The position numbers were made by a program, and so were the translations under genes. The notes under the pieces were generated by a model. It was not told where the DNA came from. It was given only the letters and a program-made list of their open reading frames with translations, and did not search any database. A stretch of DNA of 49,199 bases from Planctomycetota bacterium (GTDB lineage Bacteria > Planctomycetota > MHYJ01 > JACPRB01): the NCBI GenBank assembly GCA_016190175.1, contig JACPRC010000040.1:1-49199 (forward strand). The letters are read 5' to 3'. Position 1 is the first letter of the stretch; the number at the start of each line of letters is the position of its first letter. Of the stretch, positions 1 through 6,969 are shown piece by piece.

Positions 1-99
1 CCTATGACCCGCCCCTGAGTGGCCCCCTATAACCCGACCGCGTGTGGCCCCCAATACCCGACCGCACGTGGCCTACCATACCCCGGCCGCTGACAAAGT
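1..99. repeat. Degenerate 25-bp tandem repeat, about four units
   Basis: Units starting near 1, 26, 51 and 75 share the pattern ccnatnacccgnccgc followed by gtggcc, with a period of 24-25 bp. The array runs to the window edge, so its full length is unknown. It ends where the open frame of the next ORF begins (a stop at 91-93), which suggests the array marks a recombination or slippage boundary that removed the 5' end of that gene. Confidence 0.6.
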
Positions 100-654
100 C
101 TCCTCTGGAACGAGGATTTCCACCACGGAGCGCTCAACATCCTGATTGGCTACTTCGAACCCCACGGCGCCTACCTCCTGGGGATCGACGGCAATGGTCA
201 GTCCAAGAAGTGCTTCAAAACTGGGTGGTACAACGTCTTCAACAAGTTCACGACCTGCGTAGACAAGGGTGCGACCACGGAAATCACGGAGATTCAGTTG
301 CCGGTGGTAGTCGACATCACCGCAGTTCCGAAATGGATGGACCAGATGACCGATCGAGTCTATGAGAAGGTCCGGTGCGGCTTTCACCATGATGCCCTGT
401 TGCGAGAGGGAATCTACCTGGGCCCAATCCAAAATCCGGCTCCGGTTGCGGCTTTGAAGCGGTCCGACGGCACGTTCTCTGGTGCCTTCGTAATTGACGT
501 GCGGAAGATCCATGCCGCCATCGAGAAGAACCTCTCCTGGTACGTTGAATCCCTCCGGCTTCAGGAGAACACAGTGCCGCGGGACAATTTCCTGAAGGCG
601 TGGACTATTCGCCAACCCATGAACCCCACGGACTTCCCGGACGCTCTGCCGTAG
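94..654 (+). pseudogene. Hypothetical protein lacking its start codon
   Basis: The frame is open from just after the stop at 91-93 to the TAG at 652-654. The first 68 codons have no ATG, GTG or TTG; the first usable start is a TTG at 298. The codons before 298 still read like a folded protein (for example ALNILIGYFEPHGAYLLGID), so the true N-terminus was probably removed at the tandem repeat. I recognise no family. If translated from 298 it gives about 118 aa. It converges on the integrase remnant with a hairpin between them. Probably cargo of a decayed integrative element. Confidence 0.5.
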
Positions 655-663
655 AGGAATGAA

Positions 664-686
664 GGGGCCCCCTTTCGGAGGCCCCC
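664..686. terminator. Hairpin between convergent ORFs
   Basis: Perfect 6-bp arms (664-669 and 680-685) enclose a loop containing cctttcgg. It lies just past the stop of the rightward ORF and just before the stop of the leftward integrase. No clear T-tract is present, so bidirectional terminator function is only likely. Confidence 0.4.
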
Positions 687-697
687 GATGCGCCGGC

Positions 698-1486
698 CTA
701 CCCGCTGGCCGTCTGGTCCTCGCCCTTCCCGCCTTCCGCGTCCTTCTCGTACGCCTCCAGCGACCGGATCACGTTGACCGAGTTCCGCCCGTCCAGTTGG
801 ACGTACCTCATCGTCGTCGTGATCTCGCGATGGCCGAGGACCTGCTGCAACTCCGACTCCTTGGCGCCGCCCCGCAGCGCCCGCGTCGCGAACGTATGCC
901 TCAGATCGTGAAACCGCAGACCCGCGATCCGAGCATCCTTCAGCGCCGCGTACCATGCCAGCTTTGTGTCCATGTACCGCGTCCCCGTCTCCGGGTTCGC
1001 GAACACGAACCGCTCCTGAAGCGCGATCGGATCCCCTTTCGTCGCTCGAAGCGCCTCCATGTACAGCCGCGCGAGTACGGGCGACAACTTCGAGCTGATC
1101 GGGACCGGCCGGGTGCGCTTGCCCTTGTTCGGGTTCTCGTTGGTGCTCCGGACGATGATCGTCTTGTTCCCCAGGTTCACGTCCATCCACTTGAGCCGCA
1201 GGATCTCGCCCTCCCGCATACCGGTCTGGAGCGCCAGGGTCACGATGTCCGCAAGGTAGCCGCGCCGGAAACGCCGCAGCGCTGTGAATAAGCGCGCTTC
1301 TTCCTCGGGCTCGAGGATGCGCTGCCGGCGCGACTCGTACGCAGAGAGCGAGGAGAAGAGAAAGCTGGTGCGGAATCTCCTCTCGAATGCGGCTGCTACC
1401 AGGATCTGTTCCGACGATGTGGTTAAGCTCTTTGTCAAGTGGATCGGAAAGTACAGCGAGCCACACATTGCTGTAATTCGAGCCAT
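698..1486 (-). pseudogene. Tyrosine recombinase (integrase), catalytic domain only
   Basis: Site-specific integrase of the phage integrase family, which cuts and rejoins DNA through a covalent 3'-phosphotyrosine. The catalytic set is visible: Arg in TGMREGEILRLKW, HxxR in FHDLRHTFATR, His in LGHREITTTMRY and the nucleophilic Tyr of that motif. From about residue 53 (ILEPEEEARLF, near 1330) to the C-terminus the domain is intact. The N-terminal SAM-like core-binding domain is missing: the first 50 or so residues are antisense to another protein-like ORF and look spurious. The real fragment is therefore about 698-1330, probably inactive, left by a deletion that fused two element genes head to head. 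Confidence 0.8.
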
Positions 1487-1844
1487 CTACCAGAACCCGG
1501 AATCCACTCGCCTGGATATCTGGACGCAAATCCACGCGGAGGAAGTGCGCGAGGATTCGGCCGAGGCAGATCTCTTCAAGCTCCTCATTCACGACCTCAG
1601 CACCGGCTGGATCATCCGGCAACACCGAGAGGTGGACGCCGCAGGCAACTTCCTGAAGGCGCGACCGCGGCCTCAAACCTTTCCAAGCAGGACCATCAAG
1701 TCCGCGTTCGATGATGACAAGACCTACGAACTGACTGAGCTTGGAAAACAGTTCGTTCACTACACGATGAACGAAACAGTCCCTCGACTCAGGGGGCCGG
1801 CCAACGACCAAGAGGCCGATGGGGCTCAAGCTCGGGAACCATGA
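1284..1844 (+). pseudogene. Winged-helix-like hypothetical protein, 5'-truncated
   Basis: The convincing coding part runs from about 1343 (EEKRKLVRNLL) through SDDVVKLFVKWI to YELTELGKQFVHYTMNE near 1780. It is helix-rich, and the last segment resembles a winged-helix wing and recognition helix as in small transcription-regulator or phage proteins. The GTG at 1284 lies antisense to the integrase and is unlikely to be native. The last 18 codons also cross into sequence that encodes a recombinase tail on the other strand. Both ends therefore look rearranged. No named family is claimed; a C-terminal fragment of a larger mobile-element protein is most likely. Confidence 0.45.
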
Positions 1845-1952
1845 CGGACTTTGCATGGTGCCAAGCCGCCGTCGTGCGGGAGTGGCCCAGGAGCTCGATC
1901 GCGTCCCCCGCGGCTCGCTCTGCGGCCGTCTTCGGCCCCATGCCGCTCAGAT
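1789..1952 (-). pseudogene. C-terminal fragment of a recombinase-like protein, copy 1
   Basis: In the frame ending at the TGA complementary to 1789-1791 the peptide contains AAERAAGDAIELLGHSRT. It closely matches AAHRAAGDVIERLGHSRT encoded at 3789-3957. LGHSRT resembles the late histidine box of tyrosine recombinases. Only about 50 codons remain, without a start. It follows one copy of the 193-bp repeat, just as copy 2 follows the other. Confidence 0.45.
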
Positions 1953-2222
1953 GACCCCTTGGTCCTTGAGGAGTTCTTGATGCTCCAGGGCGATGCGATC
2001 CGTGGTCGCGGCACCACGGCGTATTTTCTCAAGCAGGGCCGGAGTGATGGACGGAAGCATGCGGAGCAGTCCGGAATCGACCAGTCTCTTGAACTCGGAT
2101 GCGGGGCGAAGAATGGGATTCCCGGTCTCGATGCAGGATCTTCGCTTCAGTTGGTCGAACTCGGCGGGCTCGACGATGCAGGTCTGGTCCTTGTACGCCT
2201 CATGCGAGGTGAAGTTGACCAT
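1947..2222 (-). CDS. 91-aa third gene of the higBA operon, unknown function
   Basis: The ATG (complement of 2220-2222) lies 5 bp after the stop of the antitoxin-peptidase gene, so it is probably translated by coupling. The protein is small, charged and helical, with segments RPASEFKRLVDSGLL and PALLEKIRRGAATTDRIALE, and no membrane segment. No family is recognised. The same reading frame recurs without a start at 3954-4170. Position suggests an accessory protein of the toxin-antitoxin operon, or an old neighbour carried with it. Confidence 0.6.
   Translation of the reverse strand: MVNFTSHEAYKDQTCIVEPAEFDQLKRRSCIETGNPILRPASEFKRLVDSGLLRMLPSITPALLEKIRRGAATTDRIALEHQELLKDQGVI
1948..2140. repeat. 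193-bp direct repeat, left copy
   Basis: Matches 3954-4146 in the same orientation at a constant offset of 2006 bp, with about 7 mismatches counted by eye (about 96 % identity). The two copies bracket the higBA operon. The repeat encodes most of the 91-aa protein of the operon. Confidence 0.85.
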
Positions 2223-2227
2223 GAGGC

Positions 2228-3322
2228 CTATTCTGTTGGGGCCGCCCAGGTGAATCTCCGCTTCAAGTCATTACAATGGGAATATGGGATTATCCCGTCG
2301 TGCTGCAGCCGGCCGACGACGATGCCGGGGGCGATTCCCCTTTGCTTTGCAAACCCCCGGATGCTGGCCTTGCTCAGATCATCTTGTCGCATGAATTCGC
2401 GGAGGTCTTGGGGGGAGATGAGGATATCGGAGGCAAAGCGGTTGGCTTCCTTCTCCTCGCGGTCGGCACTCCCGTCGGCCTCCACGAAAACAGATTTCTT
2501 GGCGTGCAGCAGGATGTGCCCGCTCTCGTGAAAAAACGTAAACCAGAGATGATCGTCCGTCTTGTATCTGAGGCTCAACTGAACCATCGCTCTCCTGGGA
2601 CCAAGCCATCGCGTGGCGCCGAAGACTCGGGTTTCCGGCAGTTCTGGGACAAATGCCACGGCTACACCAACAGAGGCACACCATGCCTCGAGCTTTGGCT
2701 GGAACTCCTCGGGCACGGTAACGGTAAGGCCGCGCACGCGGAGCAGAACCTGCCTGAATCCCGCCGGATCGTAAGAGGCGCACTTGATTCTGCGCGCTTG
2801 CAGCTCTCCTTTGCGCAACCACACCGCAAGCGCCTCCGAGTCGACCTCGAAGGCCTTGGACTTCCTGAACGCAGGGCTCATGGAATCGCGCACGTCAGCC
2901 CATGCTTTGGGAGATGCGACCCCCAAGAATGAGAGCAGTTGCTCCGCCATTCGGGCGGGATCACCGGAGGGAGAGATCCACTTGAAGTGCGCCATCGCCT
3001 TGAGGGGGAAACGGTCCAACCAGCTCTTGTAGCTGACCAAGCGGGATCGTTCGCTGATTCGCGCGAGCGCCTCCCGATATTGCCGTTCTCGGTTGCTCCA
3101 GAAGGATGCCGGTACCCCGAGCGCCCGTTCCAGTTGGATAGCCGTGTCGGCGCTAATCCCCGCCTTTCCCTTCACGATTTCGTTGATCGTCTTCAGGGGA
3201 CGGCGGGTGCGGCTCGCCAAATCCGCCTGCGACATCCCCAGACTCTCCAGCACCTCCAACAGGGTCTCGCCGGGAGGAACTGCATAGTTCGGGCGGAACG
3301 CGATGTCGTGGCTAGCGGCCAT
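2228..3322 (-). CDS. higA: HigA-type antitoxin fused to an ImmA/IrrE metallopeptidase
   Basis: 364 aa. Residues about 10-75 form an XRE/HigA helix-turn-helix (LGMSQADLASRTRRPLKTI, then INEIVKGKAGIS, then the typical ALGVPASFWSNRE). The C-terminal half is an ImmA/IrrE zinc peptidase with HExxH in FFHESGHILLH and the following EEKEANRFASDILI helix with its Glu ligand. The family neutralises HigB-type toxins and autoregulates the operon; the peptidase part may cleave the repressor or toxin, as known for ImmA-ImmR. It overlaps the toxin gene by 11 bp and is followed closely by the 91-aa gene. Both motifs look intact, so function is likely retained. Confidence 0.88.
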   Translation of the reverse strand: MAASHDIAFRPNYAVPPGETLLEVLESLGMSQADLASRTRRPLKTINEIVKGKAGISADTAIQLERALGVPASFWSNRERQYREALARISERSRLVSYKSWLDRFPLKAMAHFKWISPSGDPARMAEQLLSFLGVASPKAWADVRDSMSPAFRKSKAFEVDSEALAVWLRKGELQARRIKCASYDPAGFRQVLLRVRGLTVTVPEEFQPKLEAWCASVGVAVAFVPELPETRVFGATRWLGPRRAMVQLSLRYKTDDHLWFTFFHESGHILLHAKKSVFVEADGSADREEKEANRFASDILISPQDLREFMRQDDLSKASIRGFAKQRGIAPGIVVGRLQHDGIIPYSHCNDLKRRFTWAAPTE

Positions 3323-3653
3323 GGTAGTCAGTTATCTCCACTATCCGGATACGGGTCACCCTGCCTTGATCCACGCTCCCGTCCGGTTTCCCCGGGACAG
3401 GTTCATCGGCCGGCTCGAAGATCAGTCGATACGGCTGCTTCAAGTCGACGGCGAATTGCCCCTCACGATCGGCGGAAAGGGCGTGGCATCTCGCAGGAGG
3501 GAGCTTGCTGACATCTCCCAGTGTCTCCGCTGCGGACAGGTCGGCAAGCCGCTGTCGGATCTTCTTGCCCAGCTGGTCGCCGTACTGTCGGTCGCAGTCC
3601 TTGGCGGAACTGCATTGTTTCGCCAACTTGGCATTCCTGAAGACTATCTCCAT
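3312..3653 (-). CDS. higB: HigB-like (RelE/ParE superfamily) toxin
   Basis: 113 aa. The middle and C-terminus fit the plasmid-maintenance killer/HigB fold: helical KKIRQRLADLSAAETL, then LPPARCHALSADREGQFAVDL, then PYRLIFEP and a final strand VTRIRIVEITDYH, where YH is the usual end of the family. HigB toxins are ribosome-dependent mRNA endonucleases. It is the first gene of the operon, toxin before antitoxin as in other higBA loci. Start ATG at the complement of 3651-3653. Confidence 0.82.
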   Translation of the reverse strand: MEIVFRNAKLAKQCSSAKDCDRQYGDQLGKKIRQRLADLSAAETLGDVSKLPPARCHALSADREGQFAVDLKQPYRLIFEPADEPVPGKPDGSVDQGRVTRIRIVEITDYHGR

Positions 3654-3663
3654 CGGTACTTGT

Positions 3664-3722
3664 TGTCAAGAACTAGTTTACTAATGCAGTTAACGTAATG
3701 TATAGCCATGTGTCAAGAACTA
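3664..3722 (-). promoter_or_regulatory. Putative higBA promoter/operator with direct repeats
   Basis: The 12-mer tgtcaagaacta occurs at 3664-3675 and 3711-3722, followed both times by a tttac-rich segment. On the minus strand each copy carries a consensus TTGACA (-35-like) just upstream of higB. The AT-rich stretch between them (gttaacgtaatgtata) supplies -10-like candidates. Paired copies suggest operator sites for HigA autoregulation; exact promoter elements are not certain. Confidence 0.5.
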
Positions 3723-3788
3723 TTTACCTATTGTGGTAATGGTATTGTCACGCACAGGTGTGTGCGGTGCCCACCGCGGTTCTTCAGG

Positions 3789-3957
3789 TCACGGACCGAG
3801 GTACCAACGACGATGATCCCTCCTGGTACGAGAGTGCCCGAGCCGCTCGATGACATCTCCCGCGGCGCGGTGGGCGGCTTCTCGGGGGGACAGGCCAGAG
3901 TCAACGGCGTAGTAGTAGCGCAGGGCGTGGAAGTCCCGCGCCGCCCCGCCGCCCAGA
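3789..3957 (-). pseudogene. C-terminal fragment of a recombinase-like protein, copy 2
   Basis: In one frame the region reads RDFHALRYYYAVDSGLS, then PREAAHRAAGDVIERLGHSR, then a stop after WYLGP. HALR and LGHSR resemble the HxxR and His boxes of tyrosine recombinases, and a Tyr lies near the end. It has no start and about 55 codons. It is longer than copy 1, which begins only at SGM. Remnant of an integrase gene that once lay here. Confidence 0.5.
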
Positions 3958-4170
3958 TGACCCCTTGGTCCTTGAGGAGTCCTTGATGCTCCAGGGCGAT
4001 GCGATCCGTGGTCGCGGCACCACGGCGTATTCTCTCAAGCAGGGCCGGAGCGATTGACGGAAGCATGCGGAGCAGTCCGGAATCGACCAGTCTCTTGAAC
4101 TCGGATGCGGGGCGAAGTATGGGATTCCCGTACTCGATGCAGGATCTGGCGATGATCCTTTCGATCTCGG
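3954..4170 (-). pseudogene. Second, start-less copy of the 91-aa higBA-linked ORF
   Basis: Encodes CIEYGNPILRPASEF, then KRLVDSGLLRMLPSIAPALL and the rest of the protein at 1947-2222, with a few substitutions. It has no start codon, and it reads past the position where the intact copy stops. It forms the right 193-bp direct repeat (3954-4146). Confidence 0.65.
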
Positions 4171-4178
4171 GAGTGCCC

Positions 4179-4225
4179 GAGTCGCCCACCCGCCTGCGGC
4201 GAACGGAGGCGGATGGGTTCGACTC
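4179..4225. repeat. Long hairpin with gagtcg/cgactc ends
   Basis: Outer arms gagtcg (4179-4184) and cgactc (4220-4225) enclose cccacccgcct pairing with aggcggatggg. The 3' arm sequence atgggttcgactc recurs exactly in the hairpin cluster at the right end of the window (49161-49173). It closes the decayed mobile region and may be a dispersed hairpin repeat or a terminator. Confidence 0.5.
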
Positions 4226-4306
4226 CCTTTCCCGGCGCGCGAATCCGCCAGATTCCCCCCGCCGGCCGTCCAATAGAACGCGAACGAATCAAAACGGAGA
4301 GCCTCC

Positions 4307-4396
4307 ATGCGCACCCGATCGAACGTGACGTCCGGCAAGGAACCCGGTAAGATCGACTTCCCCGCGTTCACGCCGGAGGACGCATACGGATACTGA
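4307..4396 (+). CDS. Tiny peptide (29 aa), RxxVxxG family member 1
   Basis: ATG at 4307 follows a purine-rich acggagag about 7 bp upstream; stop TGA at 4394. The peptide starts MRTRSNVTSG and ends PEDAYGY. Its first ten residues match those of the two tiny ORFs at 6724 and 6801 (MRIRASVRTG and MSRRTSLRTG): Arg at 4, Val/Leu at 7, Ser/Thr at 9, Gly at 10. Shared pattern, spacing and short length suggest a real small-protein family. Function unknown. Confidence 0.45.
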   Translation: MRTRSNVTSGKEPGKIDFPAFTPEDAYGY

Positions 4397-4429
4397 GAGT
4401 GAGGCACGACTCGCGCCGTGAGCGCGAGG

Positions 4430-5620
4430 TCACCGCTTCCCCGGCTCCTTCGACTCCCCCGTCGCCACCGGCGGCCGCACCGACCGCTTGAAGAAGAGAA
4501 TCGCGATCGCCGTGTCGATCATCGCCCACTTCTCCGCCTCTTCCGGCTCCTTGCCCCGCGCGCGGCTCAGCCGCCACGCCCCGTCCTTCCGCTGGCGCCG
4601 GATCAGGTCCGCCGCCCCCTCGGCGTACCACGGATGCGGGCCGATCTTCTCCACCTGCCCCAGGATCCCCGCCCGCTCGATCGAGTAGTGCGAGTACGGC
4701 GCCTTCATGAAGACGGCCCGAGGCGGATCGAACGTGAAGTTCGCGCCGAGCCACGCCAGCCCCCGCTCCACGGCCTTCGCCACCGCCTCCGCGCGCGCGT
4801 CGCGCGACTTCGGCGGAAGGTCCGCCTCCAGCACCGTCTGAAGGGCCACCAGCGCCCCCGTGCCCCCCGCGGTCATCGAAAGGTACGACTCCTCCTTCTC
4901 CCGGTCCGTGTACGTCCAGCCGCCGTCCTTCTCCTGATGCTCCAGCCACCACGCGCGCGCCAGTTCCACGCGCTTCCGCGGGAAACGGATCCCCGCGTCG
5001 CTGCAGATTCGCAATCCGAGCGCCGCGAACTGGGTGTTGCTGTTGTCTCCCGACGGCCGCCGATGCGGCCCCGCCGTCAGCTCGATGCGGAACTCCGCGC
5101 GGGTCACCGGCTTCCCCTTCTTCCTCAGGTGCCGGCGCTGCTCGCCCCACGCGCGCAGCTCCTGGATCAGCTTCTTCGTCTTGACCGGGATCTCGACCGT
5201 CTCGCCGTACGACCACTGGCCGTTCTCGCACTGGTTGTCCAGCAGGAACTGCCCGCATTCGACCAGCTTCCAGAGATAGACCTCGTTGTCCAGCTTGTCG
5301 AGGGTCACCGCGAGCAGAACCGTCTCGTACGTCCGGCGGCATGATCGGTCCAGCACCGCCTTCAGCAGCTTCTGGACATCGGGATCCTCCTCCGACTGCC
5401 CGCCGTACACCATCGCCGCGAGGATGAGTTCCTCCAGTGTGTGGCCGCCGTGCGGATCGATGTTCAGGTCGATCTTGCGCGAGCTCTCGCGCAAGAAATC
5501 GACGCCGCGGGCGACGGCCTTGTCGATCTCGCTCTGCGGCGGCGGGTTCGCGGGGCAGACGTGGTTCTTGTCGTCCTGACTCCATGCCGGGAGGATGAGC
5601 AGGAGGGGGAGGATGCGCAT
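4430..5620 (-). CDS. Secreted alpha/alpha-repeat protein (prenyltransferase/squalene-oxidase-like)
   Basis: 396 aa. The start is the ATG at the complement of 5618-5620, preceded by ttgaggtg, giving a short signal peptide MRILPLLLILPAWSQ. The open frame continues upstream to 6349 but that part is antisense to another gene. Three QW-like motifs are spaced through the protein (CENGQWSYGE, HQEKDGGWTY, QRKDGAWRL), as in terpene-cyclase/squalene-oxidase repeats, with helical segments such as LARAWWLEH and GGTGALVALQTVL. Such proteins are common in planctomycetes. The cyclase DxDD motif is not seen, so a structural or binding role outside the cytoplasm is more likely than catalysis. Confidence 0.75.
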   Translation of the reverse strand: MRILPLLLILPAWSQDDKNHVCPANPPPQSEIDKAVARGVDFLRESSRKIDLNIDPHGGHTLEELILAAMVYGGQSEEDPDVQKLLKAVLDRSCRRTYETVLLAVTLDKLDNEVYLWKLVECGQFLLDNQCENGQWSYGETVEIPVKTKKLIQELRAWGEQRRHLRKKGKPVTRAEFRIELTAGPHRRPSGDNSNTQFAALGLRICSDAGIRFPRKRVELARAWWLEHQEKDGGWTYTDREKEESYLSMTAGGTGALVALQTVLEADLPPKSRDARAEAVAKAVERGLAWLGANFTFDPPRAVFMKAPYSHYSIERAGILGQVEKIGPHPWYAEGAADLIRRQRKDGAWRLSRARGKEPEEAEKWAMIDTAIAILFFKRSVRPPVATGESKEPGKR

Positions 5621-5695
5621 CACCTCAAGAAAAGACGGTCGCCGCCGCCGTTCATTGCCGGGAATCTGCATGAAGCCGGGCGCCCCCGGCGGCGG

Positions 5696-5701
5696 TATAC
5701 T
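5696..5701 (+). promoter_or_regulatory. -10-like TATACT upstream of the coiled-coil gene
   Basis: TATACT preceded by GG lies 20 bp upstream of the ATG at 5721, with ribosome-binding sequence gcggaggaa between. No good -35 is visible. Confidence 0.4.
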
Positions 5702-5720
5702 CAAGGCAGCGGAGGAACCC

Positions 5721-6485
5721 ATGCCGAAAGCACTCGCGGCCCTCTCCATCGCACTGGGTTTCGCGGTCGTCGCGGAGACCGTGGCCCTCGCCGGCCTGCG
5801 TCGCGACGTGCGCGACCTGCACGCGCGGCTCGACCGCCTCGAGACGCGGCAGCGGCAGTTCGTCCCGCGCGCCGACGTCGCCGAGATCGAAGAGCAGGTG
5901 CGGAGGATCGAGACCGCCCCGCCGCGCACGGAACCCGCCCCCGAATCGCGTTCCACGGCCGCGAGGGCCGGTGAGCCCGCGACGACGCCCCTCACGGAGG
6001 AGAGGATCTCGGAGATCATCGACTCGAAGGTCGACGAGAAGGTTAAAGCGCGACAGGGCGAGGACAACGGCTTCGGCGGAAAGAAGCGGCCGCTCGCGGA
6101 CGTCGCGCGCGAGATCGGCGTCCCGAAGGAGACCCAGGCCGTCCTGGCCGAATACGCCGACGACGCGAAACGGAGGGTCTTCGACCTGCTGAAGTTGCCG
6201 CGGTCGGACGGCTCGAACCTCGTGGACGACATCGTCGCGGCGCTCAAGTCGGACCGGCCGCAGGAGAACGTCGGCGCGCAGTTCATGCGCATCTTCAAGG
6301 AGAACGTGCCGGGGACGAACGAGACGTACTTCGCGGCGGCGCTGCGCATCTCGGAGGAGACGATGCAGCGCTTCGGGACCGTGCTGACCCCGGAGCAGAT
6401 GACCGGCTACAAGCACACCGGCGTGGGGCCGCTCGACCTGGAGACGGGCTATGACCCCTGGGTCGAGTACATGAAAGGGAAGTAG
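5721..6485 (+). CDS. Membrane-anchored coiled-coil protein, unknown function
   Basis: 254 aa. The ATG at 5721 follows gcggaggaacc, a good ribosome-binding site, so the longer upstream frame is not used. Residues 3-25 form a hydrophobic anchor or signal (ALAALSIALGFAVVAETVAL), followed by a coiled-coil (RDVRDLHARLDRLETRQRQF) and a Pro/Ala-rich linker to about residue 95. The C-terminal 150 residues are helical and charged, including RPLADVAREIGVPKETQAVL. No catalytic motif is seen. It diverges from the repeat protein at 4430-5620, sharing a 100-bp promoter region. Confidence 0.65.
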   Translation: MPKALAALSIALGFAVVAETVALAGLRRDVRDLHARLDRLETRQRQFVPRADVAEIEEQVRRIETAPPRTEPAPESRSTAARAGEPATTPLTEERISEIIDSKVDEKVKARQGEDNGFGGKKRPLADVAREIGVPKETQAVLAEYADDAKRRVFDLLKLPRSDGSNLVDDIVAALKSDRPQENVGAQFMRIFKENVPGTNETYFAAALRISEETMQRFGTVLTPEQMTGYKHTGVGPLDLETGYDPWVEYMKGK

Positions 6486-6526
6486 CCCGCCTTGCGGGCG
6501 TGGCACGGCGGGCAGCTCCATCGTCC

Positions 6527-6686
6527 CTGCGGGCCGATTCCGCTGGACAGCCCCGCTCCATCGCGCTCGACACTCCGTGTCTCGCACGACGGGCGGCCCG
6601 CGGCGCACTATGGCCGTCAAGGTGGCGCCGCGGGCGGCTTATTCACGAGTTCTCGGCCTGCGGCCGAGAACCTTCGTGAACAAGCC
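6527..6686 (+). repeat. Structured dispersed repeat, copy 1
   Basis: About 105 bp (6527-6635) match the reverse complement of 18772-18879 at roughly 87 % by eye. The core holds two hairpins: one around gacactccgtgtc, and a 10-bp stem cccgcggcgc/gcgccgcggg (about 6597-6634). The element ends in a long hairpin (6636-6686) with arms ggcttattcacga...gttctcggcc. Copy 2 has the same design with a different end hairpin. A MITE/REP-like element or a structured RNA are both possible. Confidence 0.7.
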
Positions 6687-6723
6687 GGGGTAGACGATCC
6701 CGGAAGCCCGTCCAAGGGTCTTC

Positions 6724-6804
6724 ATGAGAATCCGCGCTTCCGTCCGCACCGGAGTCGTCTTCGAGCCCAACGACGAACCCCTTTGGATCCGGAGCCCCCG
6801 ATGA
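6724..6804 (+). CDS. Tiny peptide (26 aa), RxxVxxG family member 2
   Basis: ATG at 6724, stop TGA at 6802-6804, overlapping the next ATG at 6801 (ATGA). The peptide starts MRIRASVRTGVVFEPND and ends WIRSPR. Its first ten residues follow the same pattern as the ORFs at 4307 and 6801. The tandem overlap with a paralogue argues for translation as a pair. Confidence 0.45.
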   Translation: MRIRASVRTGVVFEPNDEPLWIRSPR

Positions 6805-6887
6805 GCCGCAGGACCTCGCTCCGCACCGGCATCCTCGCGGCGAAGTTCGACGCGCAGACGAATACCGTCCGGAACTTCCGGGCCTGA
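6801..6887 (+). CDS. Tiny peptide (28 aa), RxxVxxG family member 3
   Basis: ATG at 6801 overlaps the stop of the previous tiny ORF. The peptide begins MSRRTSLRTGILAAKFDAQT and ends RNFRA at a TGA (6885-6887). A strong hairpin follows 4 bp later (6892-6921), so the two peptides and the hairpin look like a compact transcription unit. Candidates are a precursor peptide of an unlinked modification system or a small regulatory protein. No maturation enzyme is visible nearby. Confidence 0.5.
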   Translation: MSRRTSLRTGILAAKFDAQTNTVRNFRA

Positions 6888-6891
6888 AAGC

Positions 6892-6921
6892 GAAAGCCCC
6901 GGCCTTGCGACCGGGGCTTTC
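6892..6921. terminator. Strong 11-bp hairpin after the tiny peptide pair
   Basis: Perfect arms gaaagccccgg (6892-6902) and ccggggctttc (6911-6921) with an 8-nt loop. No long T-tract follows on either strand, but stability and position right after a stop codon suggest a terminator or an mRNA 3'-end stabiliser. Confidence 0.55.
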
Positions 6922-6969
6922 AAGGTTGCCGTAGTTGGGGCCCCCGCACAGGCGAGAGCACGCCTGCTC

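Noticed and set aside
4205-4230. GGGTTCGACTCCC, like a tRNA T-arm (a similar piece lies near 49163)
   Set aside because: No matching acceptor, D-arm or anticodon arm can be folded in either place; the bases belong to hairpins with gagtcg/cgactc arms.
4430-6349. 639-aa minus-strand ORF with a long N-terminal extension
   Set aside because: The part beyond 5620 is antisense to the coiled-coil gene, has no homology-like features, and lacks a signal peptide; the ATG at 5620 with Shine-Dalgarno and signal peptide is better.
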